This document shows, piece after piece, positions 36,143 through 45,923 of a DNA stretch of 64,000 nt (position 1 is the first letter of the stretch; the number at the start of each line of letters is the position of its first letter). The stretch comes from Colwellia sp. C2M11 (lineage in GTDB: Bacteria; Pseudomonadota; Gammaproteobacteria; Enterobacterales; Alteromonadaceae). A model generated the notes under the pieces. That model had not been told where the DNA came from. It made no database searches and was given only the letters and a program-made list of their open reading frames with translations. Location: positions 1 to 64,000 of the forward strand of contig NZ_JAHKQD010000004.1 of the NCBI RefSeq assembly GCF_018860915.1. The letters are read 5' to 3'. A program made the position numbers and the translations under genes.

Positions 36143-37921
36143 CTACGAAAAGCTAAGTAAAGCATCACCAACAGCAACAGAGTCACCTTCTTTGGTATGC
36201 AAACTAGTAATAACACCGGCATGAACTGCACGAATTTCTGTTTCCATTTTCATGGCTTCCATAATGATGACAACATCACCGGCTTCAACAGAATCACCTT
36301 CATTAACAAGTACTTTAAATATATTACCTGAAAGTGGTGCATTCAGCGTTTCTTCAGCAGAAATAGAGGTTGACTGTTTAATCGCATCATCACCCGCTGG
36401 TAATGTAATCGAGTCGATAGAGCCACCTGGAGCGACAACAACATTATAAACTTTACCATCAACGCTAACATCGTAACTTTCTGGTGCTGTTGTATCTTTT
36501 GGCTCAGATGATTCAACTGTCTTAGCACTTGCTTTTGTTGGGATTGGTTCAAATGCTGACGGGTTATTTCTGTTCTCTAAAAACTTCAAACCTATTTGTG
36601 GAAATAAAGCATAAGTTAATACATCGTCAATAACGTCATTAGCTAAATCAATATTCTTCTCTTTAGCTAACAGCTGTAATTCTGTTGATAACTTATCTAA
36701 CTCTGGATCAATTAAGTCAGCAGGACGACAAGTAATGACTTCATCACCATCTAACACACGTGCTTGTAATTCCGCATTAACAGGAGCAGCAGTTGCACCA
36801 TACTCACCTTTAAGTACGCCTGCAGTTTCTTTTGTAATAGACTTGTAACGCTCACCTGTAAGTATATTAAGTACTGCTTGTGTACCAACAATCTGAGATG
36901 TTGGAGTAACGAGTGGAATATAACCTAAATCTTTACGTACTTTAGGAATCTCAGTTAACACTTCATCGAATTTATCTGCAGCACCTTGCTCTTTAAGTTG
37001 GTTTTCCATGTTAGTTAACATGCCACCAGGTACTTGCGCCGTCAATATTCTTGCATCTACCCCTTTCAAACTACCTTCAAATTCAGCATATTTTTCACGA
37101 ACATCACGGAAATAAGCTGCAACTTCAGCCATTTTTTCAATGTTTAAACCAGTATCACGTGCGCTACCCTCAACAATAGAAGCAATTGTTTCTGTTGGTG
37201 AATGGCCGTAAGTCATACTCATAGAAGAAATAGAGGTATCGATTACATCAATATCACTGTCAATTGCTTTCATTTGAGTTGCTACACTTAACCCTGTTGT
37301 TGCATGACAGTGCAACGCAATAGGTAAAGCAACCGTTTCTTTAAGACGAGTAATTAATTCTGCGGCATTGTATGGTTTTAACAACCCTGACATATCTTTA
37401 ATACATAAAGAGTGTGCACCCATATCTTCAAGTTGCTTAGCCATAGTTAACCAACCTTCAAGTGTATGTACAGGGCTTTCGGTATAACTTAATGTACCTT
37501 GAGCATGTGCACCAACTTTAACTGCAGCTTTAATAGATGTTTTAAGGTTACGAACATCATTCATCGCATCAAAAATACGGAAAACATCAACACCGTTAAG
37601 GTGAGCACGTTCAACAAACTTTTCTACAACATCGTCAGCATAATGACGGTAGCCTAAAATATTTTGACCACGAAATAACATTTGCTGTTTTGTATTTGGC
37701 ATCGCCTTTTTTAAAGCACGAATACGTTCCCAAGGATCTTCACCTAAATAACGAATACAAGAATCAAATGTTGCACCACCCCATGACTCAATTGACCAAT
37801 AGCCAACTTCATCTAATGTTGACGCTATTGGCAACATATCTGCTAAACGCAGACGGGTAGCAAGAATTGACTGATGACCATCTCTTAAGACAACTTCGGT
37901 AATACCTAATGGTTTGCTCAT
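36143..37921 (-). CDS. oadA: oxaloacetate decarboxylase alpha subunit
   Basis: OadA carries the carboxyltransferase and biotin carrier. The 592-residue protein has the HMG-CoA-lyase-like domain ([20 protein letters not shown], ... [21 protein letters not shown]), the conserved PYC/OADA domain (about 280-460), a linker (about 470-520) and a biotinyl domain with K558 in EAMKMETE. It is second in oadGAB, 10 nt after oadG. Work with oadB on oxaloacetate at the inner membrane is expected. Confidence 0.95.
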   Translation of the reverse strand: MSKPLGITEVVLRDGHQSILATRLRLADMLPIASTLDEVGYWSIESWGGATFDSCIRYLGEDPWERIRALKKAMPNTKQQMLFRGQNILGYRHYADDVVEKFVERAHLNGVDVFRIFDAMNDVRNLKTSIKAAVKVGAHAQGTLSYTESPVHTLEGWLTMAKQLEDMGAHSLCIKDMSGLLKPYNAAELITRLKETVALPIALHCHATTGLSVATQMKAIDSDIDVIDTSISSMSMTYGHSPTETIASIVEGSARDTGLNIEKMAEVAAYFRDVREKYAEFEGSLKGVDARILTAQVPGGMLTNMENQLKEQGAADKFDEVLTEIPKVRKDLGYIPLVTPTSQIVGTQAVLNILTGERYKSITKETAGVLKGEYGATAAPVNAELQARVLDGDEVITCRPADLIDPELDKLSTELQLLAKEKNIDLANDVIDDVLTYALFPQIGLKFLENRNNPSAFEPIPTKASAKTVESSEPKDTTAPESYDVSVDGKVYNVVVAPGGSIDSITLPAGDDAIKQSTSISAEETLNAPLSGNIFKVLVNEGDSVEAGDVVIIMEAMKMETEIRAVHAGVITSLHTKEGDSVAVGDALLSFS

Positions 37922-37931
37922 GATTGTACCC

Positions 37932-38216
37932 TTATCTCTTTGACTTATACTGTGTAGAATGTTTGTGACGATATTGGCTTATAGAGCCACTAATTGCAGC
38001 AACTATTGCAGGTGAAATTTCACCGCTTACTGCCTTTTTATTTTTTGTACTAGAATGACTTCTGCTAGGTGTAATAGCATCCGGAAACTTCACTGCTAAT
38101 CTAGCTAACACGGTATTAATAAAAATAATTAATAAGCTTAAAAAAGCAAACACAAATACCATTCCAGCAAGCATAAGTGTACCTGCTTCTATAAATTGAT
38201 GCTCCATACTGTTCAT
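37932..38216 (-). CDS. oadG: oxaloacetate decarboxylase gamma subunit
   Basis: OadG anchors the alpha subunit to the beta subunit. The 94-residue protein has one membrane helix (about 13-38: [20 protein letters not shown]) and a polar C-terminal tail rich in Ser, Lys and His, matching OadG, where the tail often binds zinc. It is the first gene of the operon. The palindrome at 38378-38393 may control it. Confidence 0.87.
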   Translation of the reverse strand: MNSMEHQFIEAGTLMLAGMVFVFAFLSLLIIFINTVLARLAVKFPDAITPSRSHSSTKNKKAVSGEISPAIVAAISGSISQYRHKHSTQYKSKR

Positions 38217-39090
38217 TTTTTGTTCTCACTCGTAAGTTAGTGAAATTAGAATAATCACTCCATTTATGAAAAACAAACATTATTTTGCAGTTTCAGAAAA
38301 ATAACACTTCGTCAATAGGCAAAAGGATGGATATTCAGTCTTTTTTACTAAATATTCAGGTAAATTTGCATAATAAGATATTGTATACAATATGAAACAC
38401 ATAAATACCTGAGATATAGAGTGATTTTAATTTATAATATACAATATACATAAGTGGTAAAATTATTCATAATGAATGCATAATATGCATAGTGAATATA
38501 AAGCCATGACTATTATTTATTTAATCTAATAAAAGCAAAGTATTTTTCATTCGACTAATGGCATAAAAAGCGGCTTTTAATAAAAAAATTCTTACCGGTT
38601 AAAACATAACCTGTATAGCTTTTAACTTGTCCTTATCAATTTAATTAATTTTCATACTTAAGTGTTGATTAACCATTGCTTCAAGCCTTCCCGACCTGCC
38701 TATGTCAATAAGTGTGCTCGTTTACATTTATGAAAAACATAATTATTTATCAGCTAAAACATTTACAAATAAAAAACGATAACAACACTGAGCCGTCTAA
38801 CGAGCACTTATGCGATGAATAAAGATTTAGCCAATGCTTTAGTTTTGATGTTTTATCGTATAAGAATACATAAATAGTGAGAACGTAACTCGCTTGTTAC
38901 CTAAAAGCTACTTTGAAAGTCCACTCATTTTTCAAGTGTGCTTCTGAAAAAATATTAAACAATTAAAAATGTAAGCGACTCGTTCAATAACTTTATTAAT
39001 AGTTGAGATAGCGCTAGCTAATTAACTTTACTTAATCTTATTATTTATAACGTAAGTATAAAAGAAAGCGTTTATCGTTTAACTTAAGCT
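38217..39090. other. long intergenic region between oadG and the next gene
   Basis: 874 nt without a convincing gene. It holds the palindrome ATATTGTATACAATAT at 38378-38393. It also has a broken inverted repeat with outer arms ATAAGTG(TG)CTCGTT at 38709-38722 and its complement near 38799-38812. The rest is AT-rich with no clear ORF, RNA or terminator. Confidence 0.5.
38378..38393. promoter_or_regulatory. palindrome TTGTATACAA, GntR-type operator candidate
   Basis: ATATTGTATACAATAT is a perfect 16-bp palindrome about 160 nt upstream of oadG. TTGTATACAA is a form used by GntR-family regulators of organic-acid pathways; assignment here is inference. Confidence 0.4.
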
Positions 39091-39384
39091 TTAAACTGCT
39101 AGCTTACTACGTAGTAATTTATCAATATGAGCACACCAAGCCTTAGTATTTCGTTGGGGAATATTGGTATTACCGCGAATACCAAGTTTAAATTCAATGA
39201 CAGACTTCCACTCATCAGATCCAAGATCAGGGCCATGTCCTTTACCATCACCTGTTGGAATGTTCTCATGAATAAAACGCTCCCATGAATCGGTGCACAG
39301 GTTTTCACTTTTTGAAATTGACTGACAGCTTATGGCAACCATAGCACTAACCAATGAGAAAAGTATAACTAACCACTTTTTCAT
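39091..39384 (-). CDS. small lipoprotein-like protein, unknown
   Basis: A 97-residue protein with a hydrophobic signal and lipobox-like AISC (Cys20). The mature part contains CTDSWERFIHENIPTGDGKG and HGPDLGSDEWKSVIEFKLGI and two later cysteine/histidine positions (WCAHIDKLL). I recall similar small proteins in other gammaproteobacteria but no function. RBS GAGG is present. It stands alone. Confidence 0.6.
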   Translation of the reverse strand: MKKWLVILFSLVSAMVAISCQSISKSENLCTDSWERFIHENIPTGDGKGHGPDLGSDEWKSVIEFKLGIRGNTNIPQRNTKAWCAHIDKLLRSKLAV

Positions 39385-39607
39385 AAAAGCCTCACAAGTT
39401 TAAAATCTTCAACAGGTAGAAATAAGACTTCGCCACAGACACATTCTCTTCTTTATATTTTTTGAAATTATGAATAGAACCAGGTCACAACAGAGAGCAT
39501 GATTTTCAACGATAGCCTGAGCATATCAAGCACTAAACACTATCACCAGTTCAGAAAAAAAAAGCAGCACTAATTGTGCTGCCTTTCAATTAATAAAAAT
39601 CATAAAG

Positions 39608-40273
39608 CTACTTTTTACGGGGTTTTATTCTAGTCATACACAGTAAAGCTAAACCAAACAAGGCTAACATGCTTGGCTCTGGAACAGCCGTTGCAGTACC
39701 CTCTATTTTTAAAGTAGCACTAAACAAATTAAAGTTATTAGCGCCAAAAGCTTCGTCACCAAGCCAAAAGCCAAATTCGTTCTTAGCTAAAATATCACTA
39801 AAAACAGAGGTGTTGCTCGCATTAAAAATAAAGTCTTGTGATGTTTTACCGTCCACGGAAGCGATATCTCTTTTATTAACCGTATCAGCATTATTACCGC
39901 CGGAAGCAGCCATAACTTTCCAATCTTCACGAATGGAGAAGAAGAGGAAGGGTAATACATCATTAGTAGCAGAAAAGGTTAATGATAGCGTAAAGCTATC
40001 AATTGAATCATAGTTCACAGTTTCTAAATCAAAGTAATCATAAAAACGATTACAACCATCAGAACTTTTTGTGTCTGTTATCTTAATTGAGTCCGACTGT
40101 AATGAATTACAGTTAGTCCCGCCAAAATGATTCAATCCACCAGCAGGTGTAACTAAAGAACTAATATTACCATAATTATTAGTAATTTCAGTTATTAAAG
40201 CTGCTTGTGAAGTGTTGGCAACAAAACAAAAAGCTAAAATAGAAATAAATCTATTTAATAAACAATTTTTCAT
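39608..40273 (-). CDS. PEP-CTERM sorting domain protein
   Basis: A 221-residue secreted protein. It has an N-terminal signal peptide (ending TSQA), a middle with two cysteines (NCNS, DGCNRF), and the C-terminal PEP-CTERM signal AVPEPSMLALFGLALL followed by a short basic tail (KPRKK). Such proteins are processed by exosortase and are linked to exopolysaccharide or surface structures. The exosortase gene is not in the window. It is monocistronic. Confidence 0.87.
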   Translation of the reverse strand: MKNCLLNRFISILAFCFVANTSQAALITEITNNYGNISSLVTPAGGLNHFGGTNCNSLQSDSIKITDTKSSDGCNRFYDYFDLETVNYDSIDSFTLSLTFSATNDVLPFLFFSIREDWKVMAASGGNNADTVNKRDIASVDGKTSQDFIFNASNTSVFSDILAKNEFGFWLGDEAFGANNFNLFSATLKIEGTATAVPEPSMLALFGLALLCMTRIKPRKK

Positions 40274-40601
40274 ACGACATCCTCATTAACAATTAATAAC
40301 AACACAAATGAAAACACGACTATCCATCAGTGCAATTAACTCAACATTTCATATTATGGATAAAATTAAAGCATTTATTACGCCAACCTTTAAAGTGGTG
40401 CTGTACACAATTGTTTTTAATGTGAATATTTATTTTTTAGGTTTTAGTAATGTAAAACATTTATAAAAGTGTAAAATTTCATGACAAATACTATGTATAA
40501 AATAAAAATCATAAAGAGTCACTATCATTAATGTAATTGAGGGGTGGTAAGAATATTCATATTGAGCAGATATATATTTTATTGTTTATCAAATTACAGG
40601 C
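40274..40601. other. AT-rich intergenic region
   Basis: No gene or clear regulatory site is seen, apart from the promoter region of the PEP-CTERM gene that it must contain. It ends at the terminator of the last tRNA-like unit. Confidence 0.5.
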
Positions 40602-40602
40602 G

Positions 40603-40632
40603 AAAAAAAACAATCATAAGATTGGTTTTTTA
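40603..40632 (-). terminator. terminator past tRNA-like unit 3
   Basis: CAATC-ataa-GATTG between an A-run and a T-run. It is a slightly weaker copy (one pair lost) of the terminators in the array. Confidence 0.7.
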
Positions 40633-40654
40633 GTTTCTCTTTAAGAGAGAAATG

Positions 40655-40748
40655 TGGCGATTGCTGCAGGAGTCGAACCCTTTACGTACATCAGCGCTTG
40701 GTTCGTCGCCAAGTCCCTTTGTACGCTGTCCAGCTCAGCTACGTGTCA
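40655..40748 (-). pseudogene. degenerate tRNA-Arg-like unit 3
   Basis: A 94-nt unit related to tRNA-Arg(ACG) at 41209-41285, 17 nt longer. It keeps the 7-nt anticodon loop CGACGAA (anticodon ACG) closed by CTTGG/CCAAG, the TTCGACT T-loop and the encoded CCA. The acceptor (TGACACG against AGCAATC) no longer pairs and the T stem is damaged. An added outer helix GCGTACA/TGTACGT extends the anticodon arm. It differs from each other copy at two of 94 positions. It cannot be a normal tRNA; a structured RNA of other function is possible. Confidence 0.75.
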
Positions 40749-40786
40749 CTTCTTTCAACACTCATTCATTTGTTAAATTTTAGACG

Positions 40787-40815
40787 AAAAAAAACCAATC
40801 ATAAGATTGGTTTTT
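40787..40815 (-). terminator. terminator past tRNA-like unit 2
   Basis: CCAATC-ataa-GATTGG flanked by eight A and five T. On the minus strand it follows the second tRNA-like unit. Confidence 0.85.
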
Positions 40816-40838
40816 AGTTTCTCTTTAAGAGAGAAATG

Positions 40839-40932
40839 TGGCGATTACTGCAGGAGTCGAACCCTTTACGTACATCAGCGCTTGGTTCGTCGCCAAGTCC
40901 CTTTGTACGCTGTCCAGCTGAGCTACGTGTCA
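40839..40932 (-). pseudogene. degenerate tRNA-Arg-like unit 2
   Basis: Same structure as the unit at 40655-40748: ACG anticodon arm and CCA kept, acceptor and T stems lost, added GCGTACA/TGTACGT helix. It has the intact-tRNA version of the D-arm 5' strand (GCTC) and one unique change in the acceptor 3' side. Confidence 0.75.
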
Positions 40933-40970
40933 CTTCTTTCAACACTCATTCATTTGTTAAATTTTAGGCG

Positions 40971-41000
40971 AAAAAAAAACAATCATAAGATTGGTTTTTT
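40971..41000 (-). terminator. terminator past tRNA-like unit 1
   Basis: CAATC-ataa-GATTG between nine A and six T; one outer pair is lost compared with its neighbour copies. Confidence 0.75.
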
Positions 41001-41023
41001 AGTTTCTCTTTAAGAGAGAAATG

Positions 41024-41117
41024 TGGCGATTGCTACAGGAGTCGAACCCTTTACGTACATCAGCGCTTGGTTCGTCGCCAAGTCCCTTTGTACGCTGTCC
41101 AGCTGAGCTACGTGTCA
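41024..41117 (-). pseudogene. degenerate tRNA-Arg-like unit 1
   Basis: First tRNA-like unit after the intact tRNA-Arg at 41209-41285. The distance between CCA ends is 185 nt, the same period as the rest of the array. Its anticodon arm (ACG) and CCA are kept while acceptor and T stems are lost. Its only private change is in the T-arm 3' strand. Confidence 0.75.
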
Positions 41118-41155
41118 CTTCTTTCAACACTCATTCATTTGTTAAATTTTAGACG

Positions 41156-41185
41156 AAAAAAAACCAATCATAAGATTGGTTTTTT
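41156..41185 (-). terminator. terminator past intact tRNA-Arg
   Basis: CCAATC-ataa-GATTGG flanked by eight A and six T. Between it and the tRNA lies a second hairpin, TTTCTCT/AGAGAAA. This two-hairpin module is repeated after each tRNA-like unit. Confidence 0.87.
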
Positions 41186-41208
41186 AGTTTCTCTTTAAGA
41201 GAGAAATG

Positions 41209-41285
41209 TGGCGGACGCGGCAGGAGTCGAACCTGCGACCGCCTGGTTCGTAGCCAGGTACTCTATCCAGCTGAGCTACGCGTCC
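41209..41285 (-). tRNA. tRNA-Arg(ACG)
   Basis: Intact cloverleaf: acceptor GGACGCG/CGCGTCC, anticodon arm CCTGG-CTACGAA-CCAGG with ACG (inosine in the mature tRNA), T arm GCAGG-TTCGACT-CCTGC, discriminator G, encoded CCA. It is identical to the copy at 41458-41534. It corresponds to one of the argVYZQ copies of Escherichia coli. Confidence 0.97.
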
Positions 41286-41457
41286 GCAATTAAGATGTAT
41301 TTAATATCGTGCTTATCCGATAAGTGAATACTAAAACAAGAGTATGATTAATAAATTATTCAACTAATGATAGTTACACTATCTAAAAATTTTTTATACA
41401 GCATTAATAGTTGCTGTTTCTAACATTATACCACTTTACTTTATCAAAAAAGAAAAG

Positions 41458-41534
41458 TGGCGGACGCGGCAGGAGTCGAACCTGCGACCGCCTGGTTCGT
41501 AGCCAGGTACTCTATCCAGCTGAGCTACGCGTCC
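41458..41534 (-). tRNA. tRNA-Arg(ACG)
   Basis: Second intact copy, same sequence and structure as 41209-41285. The 40 nt upstream of both copies are also nearly the same (AATTAAGATG, TTTAATATCG), showing that the whole unit was duplicated. It is preceded by tRNA-Ser. Confidence 0.97.
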
Positions 41535-41629
41535 GCAATTAAGATGTTTTTAATATCGTACTTAACCGATAAAACTTTCTTTTATATCTTAGTTTAAAGA
41601 TTCACAACCATACATTACAAAAGGTAAAT

Positions 41630-41723
<94 letters not shown>

Positions 41724-41734
41724 AATGGATGCGA

Positions 41735-41762
41735 ATACTAATGGATCTTAAGAATAAGTCAA
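41735..41762 (-). promoter_or_regulatory. sigma-70 promoter of the tRNA array
   Basis: The minus strand reads TTGACT, 16 nt, TAGTAT. Transcription would start only a few bases before tRNA-Ser, as is usual for tRNA operons. Confidence 0.7.
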
Positions 41763-41864
41763 ACATTTTTGTGAATTTATTTATGTTTTTTTACTGTTTG
41801 CTGAGAATTCAGCCAATAATGCTATTTTTCAGTCAATTTTTTAGAATAAAAAAATAATAACCAC

Positions 41865-41894
41865 AAAAAAAGCACTATAAAAATAGTGCTTTTT
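41865..41894 (-). terminator. terminator of csrA
   Basis: AGCACTAT and ATAGTGCT pair over 8 bp (more with the A/T flanks) and are followed on the minus strand by seven T. It lies 25 nt past the csrA stop. Confidence 0.9.
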
Positions 41895-41918
41895 CGAACG
41901 TTCATAATGTCCATAAAA

Positions 41919-42113
41919 TTAAACGTTGCCGGTATTTTCTCCATCATCTTTTTCTGCTTGTATACGCATGTAAATTTCTTCACGGTGTACTGAGATTTCT
42001 TTTGGCGCATTAACACCTATTCTGACTTGATTACCTTTTACGCCTAATACTGTAACTGTGACTTCGTCACCAATCATAAGCGTCTCGCCAACTCGGCGTG
42101 TTAAAATTAACAT
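41919..42113 (-). CDS. csrA: carbon storage regulator CsrA
   Basis: CsrA is a small RNA-binding regulator of translation for carbon storage, motility and biofilm genes. The 64-residue protein has the full family core: [50 protein letters not shown] is well placed. The gene order alaS-csrA-tRNA-Ser-tRNA-Arg is the same as in enterobacteria. Confidence 0.98.
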   Translation of the reverse strand: MLILTRRVGETLMIGDEVTVTVLGVKGNQVRIGVNAPKEISVHREEIYMRIQAEKDDGENTGNV

Positions 42114-42826
42114 TTATATATTCCTTTCATTAAAATTGAGAATCACTAAATAAATATATAAGCTAGTAATATATGTAAATAGTATATTTTTTCATAACAC
42201 AATTAAGTAATAGACAATATTATGAAAAAATCCACTTTTAATAAGTATTAAACTCCTATGTTTATCACTTATTAAAACGTACGTCATTCTAACAAGCTTA
42301 TATTTACTTTGAATATAGCTAAAAGCTATTTTTCAATGTATTTCAGTTTTTTTTTGCTAATATTAACACTTCTATAACATAATCGGTTGTGATGCAGTCA
42401 ATATCCACAAATTTTAAACAGTATTGTAGGCTGAGAAATCATATAAACCTTCACATAATAATTCCCCGTGTTTAAATGAGCTGCTATGTATCTATATTAA
42501 GTAAATAAGCAATTAAAAGGAGAGAAAGAGGTTTATCTGTATATATGCTTACAGGCGCTAGCTAAGTAGTTCTAATATCTTTATTAAGGGGACTATATTC
42601 GTTAATCTGAAACTCGACTTAATAAATACTCCTCTAGCAGCCATTTTACTGACTTCATCATTATTTATTTCATAATTAGCACAACTAATTATTGAAATAA
42701 ATATCTTGTATTAGGCAATTTTTGATATAAAAAAAGCCAATTCAATTACATGATTGGCTCTTTGGTACAAATTGACCGCCCTGAAGTGTGTAATCACATT
42801 GCAGGACGATACATTTATATATTAAT
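42114..42826. other. csrA-alaS intergenic region
   Basis: 713 nt holding the csrA promoter region, which I cannot pin down, a block at about 42612-42668 that is shared with the region past alaS at about 45762-45818, and the alaS terminator. No gene seen. Confidence 0.5.
42729..42759 (-). terminator. terminator of alaS
   Basis: On the minus strand AGCCAAT and ATTGGCT pair over 7 bp with an 11-nt loop, followed by seven T, about 70 nt past the alaS stop. Confidence 0.87.
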
Positions 42827-45457
42827 TTAGCTAAGCTTTTCAACCAACCAAGGTTGAACTGATGCTAAAGCAGTGGTTATATTCTCAGGTTGACTACCAC
42901 CGGCCTGTGCCATATCAGGACGTCCACCACCTTTACCGCCAACCTGTAAAGCAACCATATTAACTAACTCACCAGCCTTTACTTGGCCGATAAGATCTTT
43001 AGTAACACCTGCAATTAACCCAACCTTACCGTCATTGGCTGTTGCCAGCATGATAATACCCGATTGCATTTTATTTTTTAGTTCGTCAACCATACCGCGT
43101 AATGCTTTGGTTTCAACGCCATCAAGATCTGCAATTAATACCTTCACACCATTAATATCAATGGCACTGCTTACTAAATCTGAGCCTGCTTGCGCTGCTA
43201 ACTCTTGTTTTAACTGACTCACTTCTTTTTCTAACGCTTTAGAGCGGTTAATTAATTGTTCAATCTTAGTATCTACACTTGCAACATCAGCTTTTACTAA
43301 ACTTGCTACTTTAGCTAAACAAGCGCCTTGTTGATTAATAAATTCTAATGCTCCTGTGCCGGTAACAGCTTCTATACGTCGTACACCTGCCGCAATGCCA
43401 GATTCTGACACTATTTTTAATAAACCGATATCGCCGGTACGATCTACATGAACACCACCACACAGCTCGGTAGAGAAACCACCTAAAGTAACTACACGTA
43501 CTTCATCGTCATATTTCTCACCAAAGAGTGCCATTGCACCTTTTTCTTTAGCTTCTTCAATGTCCATTAATTCTGTTTTTCTTTCGTGGTTACGACGTAT
43601 TTCATCGTTAACCAGTAGCTCAACAGCTTGTAATTCTTGTGTCGTCATTCCTTCAAAATGAGAGAAATCAAAGCGAAGTTTTTCGCTATCGCACAATGAA
43701 CCTTTTTGGGTAACATGATTACCTAGCACTTTGCGTAAAGCAGCATGTAACAGATGCGTAGCAGTATGATTTTTAATAATAGCAGCACGACGTTCACTAT
43801 TGATTTCAGCTTTAACACGACGGTTCATACCAATATCAGTACGAGCAATACCTTTGTGAGCAAAAGCATCACCTAGCTTTATGGTATCTTCTACTTCAAA
43901 AACACCATCATCTAGATGTAATAAACCACTATCACCAACTTGTCCGCCTGATTCAGCATAAAACGGGGTATGATCTAAGATGACTAAGCCCTGCTCACCT
44001 GCATTCAATTGATTCACCGGCTCTTGCTCGCTCGAATTAAACAGTTCGACTACAGTGGCAGAAGATGTATGACTACTATAACCTTTAAAATTAGTTTTAT
44101 GATCTGATTTTAATTGTTGGTTGTAATCAGTTCCAAATTGACTTGCTTGTTGTGCTCGCTCCCGTTGCAAACCCATCGCTATATCAAAACCATTATGATC
44201 AATATTGAGTTGGCGTTCACGAGCGATATCGGCAGTTAAGTCTGCTGGAAAACCATATGTATCGTAAAGTTTAAATACATCATCACCAGAAATTGTGTCG
44301 CCATCTAAATTGTCTAACATCTCTTCAAGCAAAACCATACCACGATCTAAAGTACGACCAAACTGCTCTTCTTCAATACGTAATAATTTTTCAATAATGG
44401 CTTGTTGTTGAACTAATTCAGGATAAGCGTCACCCATTTGTTCAATAAGTGATTTTACTAATTTATGGAAGAAGTGCTCTTTTGCTTCAAGTTTATGTCC
44501 GTGACGAATCGCACGACGAATAATGCGCCTTAATACGTAACCACGACCTTCATTCGATGGTACAACACCATCAACAATCAAAAAGCAGCATGAGCGGATA
44601 TGATCGCTAATAACACGTAATGATTTATTATCTAAATCATTACACGACAATAAACTAGCAGTATCTTTAATTAAAGCTTGAAAAAGATCAATTTCATAGT
44701 TGCTGTGTACATCTTGCATAATCGCAGAAATACGTTCTAGCCCCATGCCAGTATCAATTGATGGGTTAGGTAGTTTATCCATATCGCCATTTGCTTGGCG
44801 ATTAAACTGCATGAAAACTATATTCCAAATTTCAATAAAACGGTCACCGTCTTCTTCAGGCGATCCTGGAGGACCACCCCAAATATCAGCGCCATGATCA
44901 TAAAATATTTCTGAACATGGGCCACATGGACCTGTATCACCCATTGACCAAAAATTATCTGATTCATACTTTTTACCAGCAGATTTATCACCAATACGAA
45001 TAATTTTATCTTCAGGTATACCTATAACATCTTTCCAATATAAGAAAGCTTCTTCATCGGTTTCATAAATGGTAACTAGTAGCTTTTCTTTTGGTAAACC
45101 CAGAACACCTGTTAAGAATTCCCAAGCATAGCTTATTGCGTCTTCTTTAAAGTAATCACCAAAACTAAAGTTACCTAACATTTCAAAGAAAGTATGATGA
45201 CGGGCTGTGTAGCCGACATTTTCTAAATCATTATGCTTACCACCAGCTCGAACACAGCGTTGTGCTGAAGTGGCTCGTGTGTAACTACGCTTTTCAGCAC
45301 CTAAAAATACATCTTTAAAAGGTACCATACCTGCATTTGTAAAAAGTAATGTTGCATCATTACCTGGCACTAGTGAGCTACTTTTAACTATTTGATGTTG
45401 TTTTGTGGCAAAAAAATCCAAGAATGCTTGACGAACTTCGGCGGTACTTTTAATCAT
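42827..45457 (-). CDS. alaS: alanine-tRNA ligase
   Basis: AlaS charges tRNA-Ala. I start at the ATG at 45457 with AAGG upstream; the frame is open for five more codons from a TTG. The 876-residue protein has the class II core ([45 protein letters not shown]), the editing domain with [13 protein letters not shown] and the metal-binding CGGVH, and the C-terminal DHHA1 domain with [11 protein letters not shown]. The length is typical. A recX remnant lies upstream and csrA downstream. Confidence 0.97.
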   Translation of the reverse strand: MIKSTAEVRQAFLDFFATKQHQIVKSSSLVPGNDATLLFTNAGMVPFKDVFLGAEKRSYTRATSAQRCVRAGGKHNDLENVGYTARHHTFFEMLGNFSFGDYFKEDAISYAWEFLTGVLGLPKEKLLVTIYETDEEAFLYWKDVIGIPEDKIIRIGDKSAGKKYESDNFWSMGDTGPCGPCSEIFYDHGADIWGGPPGSPEEDGDRFIEIWNIVFMQFNRQANGDMDKLPNPSIDTGMGLERISAIMQDVHSNYEIDLFQALIKDTASLLSCNDLDNKSLRVISDHIRSCCFLIVDGVVPSNEGRGYVLRRIIRRAIRHGHKLEAKEHFFHKLVKSLIEQMGDAYPELVQQQAIIEKLLRIEEEQFGRTLDRGMVLLEEMLDNLDGDTISGDDVFKLYDTYGFPADLTADIARERQLNIDHNGFDIAMGLQRERAQQASQFGTDYNQQLKSDHKTNFKGYSSHTSSATVVELFNSSEQEPVNQLNAGEQGLVILDHTPFYAESGGQVGDSGLLHLDDGVFEVEDTIKLGDAFAHKGIARTDIGMNRRVKAEINSERRAAIIKNHTATHLLHAALRKVLGNHVTQKGSLCDSEKLRFDFSHFEGMTTQELQAVELLVNDEIRRNHERKTELMDIEEAKEKGAMALFGEKYDDEVRVVTLGGFSTELCGGVHVDRTGDIGLLKIVSESGIAAGVRRIEAVTGTGALEFINQQGACLAKVASLVKADVASVDTKIEQLINRSKALEKEVSQLKQELAAQAGSDLVSSAIDINGVKVLIADLDGVETKALRGMVDELKNKMQSGIIMLATANDGKVGLIAGVTKDLIGQVKAGELVNMVALQVGGKGGGRPDMAQAGGSQPENITTALASVQPWLVEKLS

Positions 45458-45563
45458 GGGGACCTTAATCAATCTGTGTGTTCAATTATCGTTAACTAGC
45501 GCAAAAATTTCATTAATAGAAAATCTGCGATATTGTAAAATCGTATTTTTTGGTTTGCTCTTC

Positions 45564-45713
45564 TTAAGTTAATAGAAGATCTACTCTCTTACTTTCACCA
45601 AAGCGTTTATTATACGCAAGCTCGGCTTGAAGATACCAATCAATTTCGCAATTATTCTGCAATTGTTGAATAATTGTTGAACAAACACCTTTTTGTTCTA
45701 ACTCATTGACCAT
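45564..45713 (-). pseudogene. recX: recX remnant
   Basis: A short open frame of 49 codons reads ELEQKGVCSTIIQQLQ and then CEIDWYLQAELAYNKRFGES. This aligns with the middle of RecX, where enterobacterial RecX has LNQKGI and CDIDWCALARDQATRKYGE. The frame then runs into a stop instead of the RecX C-terminus. Upstream, TAT GGT CAA (YGQ, as in RecX GYGPARI) lies in another frame, which indicates deletions and a frameshift. The location just before alaS is the ancestral recX position. I infer a decayed gene that no longer makes RecX. Confidence 0.7.
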
Positions 45714-45923
45714 ATGTAGCTAATCATAATCACTATTCAGAAAGCGCTATAAATAGGCTAGACAAGATTTAATAAATGTTTCTCTAGCCATTATTTTTCC
45801 TGACTTCATCGTTAAATTCAATTGTAATAGAGTAACTATTAACACGAAATTTATTTTCGAACTAAAGTAAAAGGTTATCAAGCTAGGCTATAGTAAAAAT
45901 TAATATAATTAATTATTTCAATT

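Noticed and set aside
40807-41013. 68-codon open frame on the plus strand
   Set aside because: It runs antisense through a tRNA-like unit and its terminators and has no protein-like features.
40602-41285. Regular repeats of about 185 nt that could suggest a CRISPR array
   Set aside because: The repeat unit is too long, holds a tRNA-like sequence plus a terminator, and has no unique spacers of even length.
41822-42016. 64-codon frame overlapping csrA in another frame
   Set aside because: It runs through csrA and its terminator and has no ribosome-binding site; csrA is certain.
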